This document shows positions 8,566 through 16,987 of a DNA stretch of 64,000 bases, one piece after another; position 1 is the first letter of the stretch; every line of letters begins with the position of its first letter. The notes under the pieces are model-generated. The model saw only the letters and a program-made list of their open reading frames with translations. It had not been told where the DNA came from and did not search any database. A program made the position numbers and the translations under genes. The stretch is from Firmicutes bacterium UBA5010. GTDB lineage: Bacteria > Bacillota > Clostridia > Tissierellales > Sedimentibacteraceae. The stretch covers positions 32,002 through 96,001 of the forward strand of contig DGYI01000005.1 in assembly GCA_002396645.1 (NCBI GenBank), read 5' to 3'.

Positions 8566-9237
8566 ATGAGAGTTGTAAGTTGGAATTGCAATGGTGCTTT
8601 TCGAAAAAAATTTAATAAAATATTGTCTTTGGATGCGGATATTTATGTAATTCAAGAATGCGAAAACCCGGATATCACACTTGATGAAAGGTATATAAAC
8701 TTTTCAGATAGTTATGTTTGGACAGGCGAAAATAAAAACAAGGGCCTCGGAATTTTTTCAAAAAACGGGATTAACTTTGAAGAAATCTATTGGCCTAGAC
8801 ATGGATTAAGAAATTTTATATCAATCTGTATTAATTCAGAGTTCAATCTGCTTGGCGTTTGGGCCTGTAAACCATATATTGAGGAATATTATATCTACCA
8901 GAATATTAACTATGAATTGATTGATGAAAATACAATTATTATTGGTGACTTTAACAGCAATAGCATTTGGGATCATCAGCACGGACAACGGAATCATTCA
9001 ATTGTGGTAAAAGAGCTAGAAGCAAAGAACTTATTCTCAGCTTATCATTACTTGAAAAGAGAGGAGCATGGCAAAGAAACCGAGAAGACGTTTTATTTGC
9101 ATAAACATCCTGATAAGGCATTTCATATCGATTATTGTTTTCTCACACCTCATAGAATTGCAAAATTTAGCATATTAGCTCAGCAAGACTGGCTTGAATA
9201 TTCTGATCATATGCCAATAGTTGTTGATATCAAGTAA
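8566..9237 (+). CDS. Endonuclease/exonuclease/phosphatase family protein
   Basis: The 223-residue protein has all core motifs of the Mg-dependent endonuclease/exonuclease/phosphatase fold: SWNCNG (5-10), the metal-binding Glu31 in IQECE, GDFNSNS (127-133), HIDYC (187-191) and the catalytic SDHMP (213-217). It spans one domain with no signal peptide. The ATG at 8566 follows AGAGAGG at a good distance. It is the only gene between repeat copies 3 and 4, which makes an 809-bp unit of gene plus repeat. Members of this fold act on DNA, RNA or phosphoesters, so the substrate cannot be told. The setting suggests a nuclease used in defence (inference). Confidence 0.85.
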   Translation: MRVVSWNCNGAFRKKFNKILSLDADIYVIQECENPDITLDERYINFSDSYVWTGENKNKGLGIFSKNGINFEEIYWPRHGLRNFISICINSEFNLLGVWACKPYIEEYYIYQNINYELIDENTIIIGDFNSNSIWDHQHGQRNHSIVVKELEAKNLFSAYHYLKREEHGKETEKTFYLHKHPDKAFHIDYCFLTPHRIAKFSILAQQDWLEYSDHMPIVVDIK

Positions 9238-9276
9238 GTGTATTCTATTCATAGACAGATGTATTCCTACACCCTG

Positions 9277-9357
9277 ACGCTAAGGGGGTACCAGGTTCGA
9301 TGGTCATCAGAATTACGGCAACAAGGCATGTTGAGTGAGTGGTTCTGATGACGCGTT
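9277..9357 (+). repeat. 81-bp island repeat, copy 4
   Basis: Fourth ungapped copy, 40 nt after the endonuclease/exonuclease/phosphatase gene. Here GTCATCAGAA (9303-9312) and TTCTGATGAC (9343-9352) are perfect 10-bp complements. This helix is only partly kept in copies 1 and 2 and mostly lost in copy 3. TTCGAT and GTTGAG can pair through wobbles, which would make a pseudoknot with the first helix. A terminator-like hairpin follows 29 nt downstream. Confidence 0.85.
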
Positions 9358-9385
9358 ATGGTAAAAACGATAAAGAAGGCAATGT

Positions 9386-9407
9386 AACCACAAGATGTTG
9401 TGGTTTT
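9386..9407 (+). terminator. Terminator-like hairpin after repeat copy 4
   Basis: AACCACAA (9386-9393) and TTGTGGTT (9398-9405) form a perfect 8-bp stem with a GATG loop, followed by only a short T-run. The placement mirrors the terminator after repeat copy 2. With four T residues it is a weak terminator. Confidence 0.45.
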
Positions 9408-9521
9408 GGAGTGAAAATGGGTAAAAATTAAGTTGAAAAATGCCTGATTTTGTCCTTGCTTTTAAGGGGAAAATATAGATTACATAGTAGTTTTATGGCT
9501 ATGAAAGGAGATTTGATAAAA

Positions 9522-10274
9522 ATGTTCGAATGGATAAAAAGTAAAATTGAAAAGGTCAACTCTATCTTGGATGTTGGAATTATTTTAAGTATATTTAGTG
9601 CTTTAATGGTGCTTATGATATATGTTTATAAATTGACAGTATTGAATATAACAGGAGCACCATTAAATATCGCACTATCCATTGTAGATTTTGGTACTAT
9701 AGATATTATTATAGCAACAATTGCTAGTGTAGTATTAGTTATTGCTGAATTATTTTTCTATTTTTTTATCTATAAGGCAAGAAAAATAAATAAAGTAATT
9801 AATACTGTAGTGTTAATTATAATTATAACAGTTGTTAGTAACATATTCAGGCTAAATTACGATGAAATAATTGCGATTAATGTAAGTTTGATTTTATCAT
9901 TTTATATTGGATTATCTTTTTTTACATTTTCATTATTCCACCGCCCAGATAAAATTATTGAAAGAATATTTAAAACAGAGGATGATAAGACAAAAATACT
10001 TGTAGTTTTTACAGAGGTGCTATTAGCCGTAGGAAGTATAATGATTATTTCGGCTCTAATGGCTAATATTTATATTATGCTACCATTGAATAGATTATTG
10101 GCAAATGATAAATATGTATTATATTCTGGAAATGAACAATACTTAGTTGCAGAATATAAAATAGTTGAGAATAGAATAAAATTTGATTTTAATACACTAG
10201 AACTAATATCTAAAGAAGATATTATTCTAAAAAACACACAGAGGATAGCTTTGATAGGAGTAAATAAAAATTAA
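9522..10274 (+). CDS. Multi-pass membrane protein of unknown function
   Basis: The best start is ATG at 9522, 11 nt after GGAG; an earlier ATG at 9495 is also in frame. The 250-residue product has about five hydrophobic segments in the first 195 residues, including ILSIFSALMVLMIYVY, a long stretch near ASVVLVIAELFFYFFIY and VLLAVGSIMIISALM. A soluble tail of about 55 residues follows. I recognise no family. The gene stands directly after repeat copy 4, but no fifth repeat follows it. Membrane proteins in defence islands are often killing effectors, but nothing in the sequence shows that here. Confidence 0.65.
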   Translation: MFEWIKSKIEKVNSILDVGIILSIFSALMVLMIYVYKLTVLNITGAPLNIALSIVDFGTIDIIIATIASVVLVIAELFFYFFIYKARKINKVINTVVLIIIITVVSNIFRLNYDEIIAINVSLILSFYIGLSFFTFSLFHRPDKIIERIFKTEDDKTKILVVFTEVLLAVGSIMIISALMANIYIMLPLNRLLANDKYVLYSGNEQYLVAEYKIVENRIKFDFNTLELISKEDIILKNTQRIALIGVNKN

Positions 10275-10755
10275 GATAATCCAGCAGCATTAGGATATAA
10301 AAAATCTTGATGCCTCTGTTATATATATGTAACAATCAAATTTAGGTATAGAAATTATAAAACAAATATCGTATTGATGTGATTGGACTTAAGTCAATAT
10401 AGTAGGACATAGTGTACAATGACTTCGAATATATGATGTCCGGGAACACATCTAATTACCCAGATATGTTTGAGGCACTGATTGGAATAATCATTTTGAA
10501 TTGTCTGTAGAGGTATTGGTTTTAAGAGTGGAATACCAGAAACTCTTCATATATGGAGAAAGAGAAACTTGTATATAACGTTTGAAGGCATTTGGATTCG
10601 AATTTTATAAGTAGGTGAGGGGGAAGTGAGTGAACTAATTATGATAGGTTTCAAATCAAATCTTTTATTTAGATGATATTATTTTATCAGAGCTTGATAT
10701 AATGAAAATGCAAAAGAAGATAATGAATAGATTAATTGTATAAGGGGGACGAGAC
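10275..10755 (+). other. Non-coding or decayed spacer before the DUF262 gene
   Basis: In this 481-bp gap I see no intact gene, no copy of the 81-bp repeat and no RNA gene. Base composition is somewhat higher in GC near 10440-10620, where short open stretches suggest old coding DNA, but none can be followed. The AGGGGG at 10743-10748 is the ribosome binding site of the next gene. Confidence 0.4.
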
Positions 10756-12501
10756 ATGTCTTTTCAAACACCGCTTTCAATAAGCGAGGTCATAAATGAT
10801 ATACATTCGAAGAAATACCTGCTTCCATCCATTCAAAGAGAATTTGTGTGGAGTCCGGAGCAAATAACCATGCTTTTCGACAGCTTGATGAGGAATTATC
10901 CGATAAATTCGTTTTTGTTCTGGAAGGTTCCGAAAGAGAAGGCATCAGAGTTCAAGTTTTATGAATTTCTGCGTGATTACCATCAGAAGGATAACAGACA
11001 TAATCCAAATGCGAACATTAGTGGAAGCGATGATGTGATGGCAGTCCTTGATGGTCAACAGAGACTGACATCATTGTACATAGCCCTTAAGGGAACATAT
11101 GCCAATAAGATAGCATATAAAAAATGGGACAACCCTTTAGCTTACCCGAAGAAGAAATTATATATTAACCTGTTGGGGTCTCCCGAGGATATTTCATATG
11201 AGTATGAGTTCGAGTTCCTAACAGAATCTGAGGCTGGCAAGATGGACGATAATCATCACTGGTTTCCAGTTGGAAAGATACTGGACTTAAAAGAACTATC
11301 GGACGTAATGGATTATCTTATAACTTCCGGACTGGCGGCTAATTCCGATAAGGAAAAAGCGCAGTATTCCAATAGAACACTCTCAAGGCTACATGCTATA
11401 ATACATGTGAACAGGATTATAAGCTATTATCTTGAACAAAGCACGGAGTTAGACATGGTACTCAATATTTTCATACGCATTAACAGCGGGGGCACTACCC
11501 TCAGCTATTCTGACCTTCTCCTGTCATTTGCGACAGCCCAATGGGAAACAAGGAATGCTCGTGAAGAAATCAATGATTTTGTAGATGAAATAAACCAAAT
11601 CGGAAGAGGGTTTAACATCAGCAAAGACATTGTGCTGAAAGCCAGTTTGGTTCTTTGCGATATTCCGGATATTTCTTTTAAGGTAGACAATTTCAATAGC
11701 ACAAACATGCTCAAAATTGAGAAAGAGTGGGATAACATAACTAAGGCAATTCGTGGTGCCCTGAAATTGATCAGCAGCTTTGGATTCAGCAGAGAGAACA
11801 TCGCATCAAATAACCTCATTATTCCTGTGGCATATTACCTTAAATCCATTGGATTGCCAAACAACTTTGAAATTTCTACATCAAGGATTGATGATAGAAA
11901 GAATATAAAGCTATGGTTTGTATCGGCTCTCTTGAAGAGAGTATTTAGCTTCGCACCGGATGGAGTGTTGAAACCAGTGAGGGAAATTATTAAAAAACAG
12001 TCTGCAAATGGTTTCCCTGTAGATGCTATATTTGATCATTTCAAAGGTACAAACAGAGCATTGCAGTTTACAGTTGATGACATCAATAATCTACTTTACT
12101 CCAAGTGTGGTCATGGAGATACATTGGTTATTTTAACAATCCTTTATCCTTGGGCTGATTTGAGGAATAGCTTCCATATTGATCATATGTTTCCAAAGAG
12201 TACGTTTACAGCTAAGAAACTTAAAGCTAAGGGTGTGCCTGATGATAAGATTGATGATTTTATTGCGAATTATAATTTCATTGGTAATCTGCAGCTGCTT
12301 GAAGAAATACCTAATATTGAGAAAAAGGCAATGGACTTTGATGATTGGTTAAGTCAAAAGATTCCTGCCGACGAGCTGGCAGATTATAAGAAGAAGCACT
12401 ATGTACCGAATGTGATCCTTGATTTTAGCAACTTTGATGCATTTCTTGAAGAACGCGAAAAGATTTTGATTCAGAAGTTGAATTCTGAACTTAGGAGGTA
12501 G
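10756..12501 (+). CDS. DUF262/GmrSD-type restriction protein with HNH-like C-terminus
   Basis: The N-terminal half is a DUF262 domain: YLLPSIQREFVWSPEQI near residue 21 and the signature DGQQR at 99-103, which in this family is a nucleotide-dependent switch. The C-terminal half carries HIDHMFPKS (474-482), the His-rich motif of the DUF1524/HNH nuclease domain. Together these are the parts of GmrSD-like type IV restriction enzymes, which cut modified phage DNA. At 581 residues it is a normal single-chain version. The GC content is clearly higher than that of the Hachiman genes, so it was probably acquired separately. ATG at 10756 follows AGGGGG. Modified-DNA specificity is known for family members and only inferred here. 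Confidence 0.85.
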   Translation: MSFQTPLSISEVINDIHSKKYLLPSIQREFVWSPEQITMLFDSLMRNYPINSFLFWKVPKEKASEFKFYEFLRDYHQKDNRHNPNANISGSDDVMAVLDGQQRLTSLYIALKGTYANKIAYKKWDNPLAYPKKKLYINLLGSPEDISYEYEFEFLTESEAGKMDDNHHWFPVGKILDLKELSDVMDYLITSGLAANSDKEKAQYSNRTLSRLHAIIHVNRIISYYLEQSTELDMVLNIFIRINSGGTTLSYSDLLLSFATAQWETRNAREEINDFVDEINQIGRGFNISKDIVLKASLVLCDIPDISFKVDNFNSTNMLKIEKEWDNITKAIRGALKLISSFGFSRENIASNNLIIPVAYYLKSIGLPNNFEISTSRIDDRKNIKLWFVSALLKRVFSFAPDGVLKPVREIIKKQSANGFPVDAIFDHFKGTNRALQFTVDDINNLLYSKCGHGDTLVILTILYPWADLRNSFHIDHMFPKSTFTAKKLKAKGVPDDKIDDFIANYNFIGNLQLLEEIPNIEKKAMDFDDWLSQKIPADELADYKKKHYVPNVILDFSNFDAFLEEREKILIQKLNSELRR

Positions 12502-12598
12502 GTGGTATGATGGAAAACAAATTGAAAATAATGAAAGCAACCTGAAAGAGAGGAAAAAGAAAGACTTCTTAATTTTAAGAGGAGGTGGTTAGAGAAAA

Positions 12599-13291
12599 AT
12601 GAGTATAAAAATAATTGAATGTAAGTATTGTGACTGCAAAGTTTCATTTATACCTTGTGCAAATTTTATAGTGTTTTGCCCAGAATGTAAGAGAGAAATA
12701 CACTTAGAGTGTGAGTACGGGTATGGACCGGTAACTCCATGTTCGATTTTGCTTGGAAAGGATTCTATGGGAACTGTTACAGTAAACAGCAAGAATGAAT
12801 ATTTATTGGAAATAAAATCAGATGGGAAGCAAATAAAATTAAGAAAAAGTTATTTGGAAGCCTTACATGAGGCGAGCAATATAATGAAAAATATACTAAG
12901 ACCAGGGTCGGGAAATAAGGATTCAAATTCATTCCAAATAAAAAAACAGGGAGGCTCTATTTGTTTTTACGGAGACTGGTTCGGAAAGCCAGGAGATAAC
13001 TTTCACAGAATTAAGCATTATTACTATCAAGATAATGTATTAGAGATTGTCTTTGATGAGTGGGAGCGTTTGATAGTTTTTGAACCATTAGGAATAACCA
13101 ATACAGAAAAAGAGTTTAGCATTAATCAGTCAAAAATGGTTAAATGGAGTTGGTATTCTTATGGTGGTTCGGAGAAGCAAATGAATAAGATATCATATGA
13201 ACTAACGGATGGGAGAGTTCGTAAAATTAGCAGATATGGCGAACAGAATTTAGAAAGAAAAACTCCATATTTTTCAGTATTAATTGCTTAG
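12599..13291 (+). CDS. Zinc-ribbon protein of unknown function
   Basis: The 230-residue protein begins with two CxxC pairs (CKYCDC and CPECKREIHLEC), a likely zinc ribbon spanning residues 8-40. The rest is a soluble, aromatic-rich domain with repeated Trp and Tyr (WFGKPGDNF, DEWERLIVFEPLGI). I recognise no family. ATG at 12599 follows AGAGGAGGTGG at a slightly long distance. It lies 97 bp after the DUF262 gene, on the same strand and at the end of the island, so it may be part of that module or independent. The spacer contains a short Lys-rich open stretch that I do not consider a gene. Confidence 0.65.
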   Translation: MSIKIIECKYCDCKVSFIPCANFIVFCPECKREIHLECEYGYGPVTPCSILLGKDSMGTVTVNSKNEYLLEIKSDGKQIKLRKSYLEALHEASNIMKNILRPGSGNKDSNSFQIKKQGGSICFYGDWFGKPGDNFHRIKHYYYQDNVLEIVFDEWERLIVFEPLGITNTEKEFSINQSKMVKWSWYSYGGSEKQMNKISYELTDGRVRKISRYGEQNLERKTPYFSVLIA

Positions 13292-13344
13292 AGGATGCGA
13301 GTAAATATTTTTAGGGATATAAATTATACGAAAGAGGTTTTTGG

Positions 13345-14955
13345 ATGCTCGTTTATCAAATTCTGTTAGTGATTTCTATACTGTTTATGATGATTTTATT
13401 ATTTTTAATTGCCCTAAAAAGCAAGAAAAAACAGATTCACTATGCCGTCATGGCTATTGCGGTCAGTCTGTTGATATGGAATATTTCAGTATTATTCTAT
13501 ATTACCTTTTCAGGGGTACCATGGGTATTAGCTGTCAGTGAAAAAATGTATTTTATCGGGATTATTTTTGTCTCACTGGCCATTTTGTTTACCAGTTTGA
13601 TTTTTGTCCATACCAGGATTGAGTTCTCTTGGAAATATGCTCTGTTGTTTGTTATGCCGTCTGTTTCTCTTACAGTCTTACTCACCAACCCTTGTCATAA
13701 TTTTTTTTATAAAACCTTCAGCTTGATTCCAGCCGAGCAGGATTTCGGATTTTATTTTTCTGTTCATACAGCTTATTCCTATTTATGCATCGGAATTGGT
13801 CTTTTTTATCTTCTGCATTTTTCTATCAAAAATTTCGGCTTTTTTTCAAGGCAAGCCATGCTTATTTTTTTTGGTATTTTGATTTCATTAATTGCAGACA
13901 CATTCAGTACATTTCATATCTTTAACTGGTCAGCGGCTGTAGAAAACATAGTTTTTTCCGTTACTGTTATTCTTTTTATTTTGGCTATTGTGAAATTGGA
14001 TTTTTTAAATATTGTTCCGATTGCTTTGCATAAGGTTGTTAATATTATTTCCGATGCTTATGTTGTTTTCAGTGAAGAATATGAAATTATTGATTTCAAT
14101 AATGCATTTATAACGAACTGGGACGGAGCTTCCAGAAAAGTCGGAATTTATAAAGTCATCAAACAAAGATGCCCTGATTTTGACGAAGAACAGTTTATTT
14201 ATAAGGTCAATAAATCGATTCAGGAACGGACAAAGGTAAGTATGGAAATTCAGTGTCCGTCTAGTGACGGTATAAGATATTACCAGTCGGAAATAACCCC
14301 GGTTATTTTCAAAAGCAATCATGTAGGAACTATCATGCTCATCAAGGATATTACGGAACATAAAAAGAATCTGGAAGAAGTAATCAGGCTGAATGAAAAA
14401 TTGCAGAGCTTGGCGATCAAAGATTGGCTGACCCAGGCCTACAACCGTTATTTCTTTGATGAGCGGTTGGAGCAGGAAATCGACAGAGTTTCCAAGCTGC
14501 AAAACTCTGAAGATAAAGCCGTTAAAGCAGGGAATAATCTGGGCTTGATTATGTTTGATGTTGATTATTTCAAAATCTATAATGATTTAAACGGACACCA
14601 GGCCGGAGATGAAGTTCTTCAAACTCTTGTAAATATTGTAAAAGAAACTCTTTTTTCTGCCGATATACTGTGCCGTTACGGTGGAGAAGAGTTTGCGGTG
14701 ATATGCTGTCGTACCGCAGCAGAAGAAATCAGAATTGCAGCGGAAAAGATCAGAAAATCACTAGAGGTGTATGAATTTAAATACCAGGATAATCAGCCAA
14801 ATGGCAATCTGACTGTCAGTGTTGGCGTTGCCTATTGTGTGCCGCCCTGTCTCAAAAAAGACGATTTGATTCAGATGGCAGACCAGAATCTTTATCTAGC
14901 TAAAAATACAGGGAAGAATAAGGTTGTGTTCAGTCAATTTGAGGATATAATATAA
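13345..14955 (+). CDS. Membrane-bound diguanylate cyclase, 7TM-PAS-GGDEF
   Basis: The 536-residue protein has seven hydrophobic segments in the first 220 residues, as in the 7TM sensor found on histidine kinases and cyclases. A PAS-like domain follows (about 235-340), then a GGDEF domain (about 365-530) with the active-site GGEEF at 446-450 preceded by MFDVDYFKIYNDLNGHQAGD. It should make cyclic di-GMP from two GTP in response to an envelope or small-molecule signal. The RxxD inhibitory site that normally precedes the GGEEF motif reads FSAD here, so product inhibition is probably absent. ATG at 13345 follows AGAGG. The gene has its own, less AT-rich composition and no obvious operon partner. 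Confidence 0.9.
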   Translation: MLVYQILLVISILFMMILLFLIALKSKKKQIHYAVMAIAVSLLIWNISVLFYITFSGVPWVLAVSEKMYFIGIIFVSLAILFTSLIFVHTRIEFSWKYALLFVMPSVSLTVLLTNPCHNFFYKTFSLIPAEQDFGFYFSVHTAYSYLCIGIGLFYLLHFSIKNFGFFSRQAMLIFFGILISLIADTFSTFHIFNWSAAVENIVFSVTVILFILAIVKLDFLNIVPIALHKVVNIISDAYVVFSEEYEIIDFNNAFITNWDGASRKVGIYKVIKQRCPDFDEEQFIYKVNKSIQERTKVSMEIQCPSSDGIRYYQSEITPVIFKSNHVGTIMLIKDITEHKKNLEEVIRLNEKLQSLAIKDWLTQAYNRYFFDERLEQEIDRVSKLQNSEDKAVKAGNNLGLIMFDVDYFKIYNDLNGHQAGDEVLQTLVNIVKETLFSADILCRYGGEEFAVICCRTAAEEIRIAAEKIRKSLEVYEFKYQDNQPNGNLTVSVGVAYCVPPCLKKDDLIQMADQNLYLAKNTGKNKVVFSQFEDII

Positions 14956-15204
14956 AATTCAGGATGATGGAAAACAGGTGGAAGAGTACAGATAATGTTT
15001 ATCTTCGTTATTATACCCTCATGGCATGTGGAGACGGTTATATCTATCTCATTTTCTTTTATTTCTTGTAAGGGAAAGCCATCAAAGCATATCTCAAAAA
15101 GATAATAAATTTACAAACAAAATGTTGACATTAATTGGTAAATGTTGTAGCGTGGTTATATATAAATTATTGAAGCTAATGTGTATTGAACCAAAGGAGG
15201 AAAA

Positions 15205-15699
15205 ATGAAAAAGATAGTGCCATCATTATGGTTTGGTGATAATAATTGCGAAGAAGCAATTAATTATTATGTGAATGTATTTCCCAATTCTGAAATACAG
15301 AAAATTGAAAGATATCCTGATGAAAATCTGGATGAGCATTTTAAAGGTATGTCCGGTAAAATAATTACTGCTGAATTTACACTAAACGGTCAAAAGTATC
15401 TTGCGTTGGATGGTGGGCCGTATTTTCATTTTAATGAAGCCATATCAATGACAATAGAATGTGAAGACCAAGATGAGATTGACTACTTTTGGGATAAGTT
15501 ATCGCATGTTAAAGATGCGGAGCAATGTGGATGGGTTAAGGATAAGTTTGGTCTATCATGGCAGATAGTGCCCTATAACATAGGAGAGTTAATTAAGACG
15601 GACTCTCAAATGCAAGCGATGATGAAAATGAAAAAGATAATTATCAAGGAACTTGAGGAAGCAGAATCAATTCAGAAGATGTTTAAACCGTTGCAATAG
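15205..15699 (+). CDS. VOC-fold protein of the PhnB / 3-demethylubiquinone methyltransferase-like family
   Basis: A 164-residue protein with the typical opening VPSLWFGDNNCEEAINYY and the later GWVKDKFGLSWQIVP, which mark the PF06983 group of the glyoxalase/VOC superfamily. Despite the name, these proteins are not shown to be methyltransferases. They bind small molecules or metals through a beta-alpha-beta-beta-beta fold. ATG at 15205 follows AAAGGAGG. The gene stands alone, with 249 bp of spacer upstream. Function is unknown. Confidence 0.85.
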   Translation: MKKIVPSLWFGDNNCEEAINYYVNVFPNSEIQKIERYPDENLDEHFKGMSGKIITAEFTLNGQKYLALDGGPYFHFNEAISMTIECEDQDEIDYFWDKLSHVKDAEQCGWVKDKFGLSWQIVPYNIGELIKTDSQMQAMMKMKKIIIKELEEAESIQKMFKPLQ

Positions 15700-15780
15700 A
15701 TGCTTCTATAATCATAAAAGTGTAAAAGTGACTTGTAAAGATACTTAATATAAAATAAGAATTTATATGGAGATGATAAA

Positions 15781-16341
15781 TTGAAGGGTTTTAATAGAGA
15801 TAATCTATTATTTTCACTTTGCGGTCTAAATTGTGGATTATGCCCTATGAGGTTAGATAATTACTGTCCCGGCTGTGGTGGCGGTGATGGTAATCAGGCA
15901 TGTTCAATTGCAAGGTGCAGCTTACAGCATAACGGAATTGCGTATTGTTTCCAATGTGAGGAATTTCCATGTGAGAAATATGACGGAATAGATGAATATG
16001 ATTCCTTTATTACACATCAGAATCAAAAAAATGATTTGAAAAAAGCGGCAGAGATTGGTATTGACGCTTACAATGATGAGCAGCTTGAGAAAGTTAAGAT
16101 TTTACAATATTTGCTGTCAAACTATAACGACGGGCGGAGAAAAACATTTTTTTGTGTAGCTGTAAACCTACTTGGATTAGAAGAATTAAAGGGTATAATC
16201 AGACAAACTGATGAAAAGCCCGAGTTGAATTTTTTGCCGCTTAAAGAAAGATCTGCTTATGTCGCAGGATTATTTCAGAATGTGGCAAAGCAGCATGATA
16301 TTGAGTTAAAACTACATAAAAAGCCTAGTAAGAAAAACTAA
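15781..16341 (+). CDS. DUF3795 cysteine-rich protein
   Basis: The 186-residue protein opens with CGLNCGLCPM, followed by YCPGCGGG, CSIARCSL and CFQCEEFPCEKY, the cysteine pattern of DUF3795, a likely metal-binding family common in anaerobes. The start is TTG at 15781 with GGAG ten or so bases upstream; no ATG gives the full Cys motif. No membrane segment is present. The role is not known. It precedes a nitroreductase gene by 80 bp, too far to be sure of co-transcription. Confidence 0.85.
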   Translation: MKGFNRDNLLFSLCGLNCGLCPMRLDNYCPGCGGGDGNQACSIARCSLQHNGIAYCFQCEEFPCEKYDGIDEYDSFITHQNQKNDLKKAAEIGIDAYNDEQLEKVKILQYLLSNYNDGRRKTFFCVAVNLLGLEELKGIIRQTDEKPELNFLPLKERSAYVAGLFQNVAKQHDIELKLHKKPSKKN

Positions 16342-16421
16342 ATTTCAATCAAAAGTTCAGACGATATAATCTGATAAATCAATAAATAAAAATTTGAATA
16401 AACAGAAAGGAAATAAAAATT

Positions 16422-16970
16422 ATGAACGAAACACTACGTACAATTGCAAAGCGTTATTCCTGCCGTAACTATGACGGTCGCTTACCTGAAAAAGAAAAAA
16501 TTGAAGCATTAGCGATGGCTGCTGTCCAGGCACCAAGCGGTTTAAACCGTCAGCCTTGGCAGATAGTTGTTATTACTAACAAACACTTTATCGAAGAAAT
16601 GGATGCCGAAGGCATGCGAATTCTTTCTGAAATGGAGGATAAAACCGTTTATCAACGTTTTATGAGCCGAGGCGGAACGCTATATTATAATGCACCGTGT
16701 ATGTTCCTGATTCTTAAACAGCCGGGTACAGAGTTGGACACCGGTATTGTAAGCGAGAATATCGCTCTTTCCGCTGCTTCTCTTGGACTTGGCAGTGTTA
16801 TCTGTGGGATGGCTGCTATTCCACTTAACGGGCCTAAAGGCAGTATATTTAAACAGAAGGTCGGACTGCTTGAAGGCTGGGAGTTTGGTATGTCTGTATT
16901 GGTCGGATATGCTAAATCTACAGGTACACCACACGAACCTGATATCTCCAAAATCCGTTATGTGGAATAA
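16422..16970 (+). CDS. Nitroreductase family protein
   Basis: A 182-residue FMN-dependent nitroreductase-fold protein. RYSCRNYDGRLPEKEKIE and APSGLNRQPWQIVVI are the N-terminal FMN-binding segments of the family, and ASLGLGSVICGM is the conserved middle motif. Members reduce nitro groups, quinones or flavins using NAD(P)H. The substrate here is unknown. ATG at 16422 follows AGAAAGGA. The next gene starts 18 bp after the stop and may be co-transcribed. Confidence 0.88.
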   Translation: MNETLRTIAKRYSCRNYDGRLPEKEKIEALAMAAVQAPSGLNRQPWQIVVITNKHFIEEMDAEGMRILSEMEDKTVYQRFMSRGGTLYYNAPCMFLILKQPGTELDTGIVSENIALSAASLGLGSVICGMAAIPLNGPKGSIFKQKVGLLEGWEFGMSVLVGYAKSTGTPHEPDISKIRYVE

Positions 16971-16987
16971 TAAAGAGGCAATTTCAT

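Noticed and set aside
785..9357. The four 81-bp repeats as a CRISPR array
   Set aside because: The units are 0.8 to 4.4 kb apart, are not identical, and lie between protein genes. No cas gene is present.
14005..14502. A 165-codon reading frame on the minus strand
   Set aside because: It lies entirely within the PAS-GGDEF gene on the other strand, has no binding site and no recognisable motif.
15026..15208. A 60-codon frame before the VOC gene
   Set aside because: It has no binding site, no recognisable family and overlaps the binding site of the following gene, so it is probably chance.
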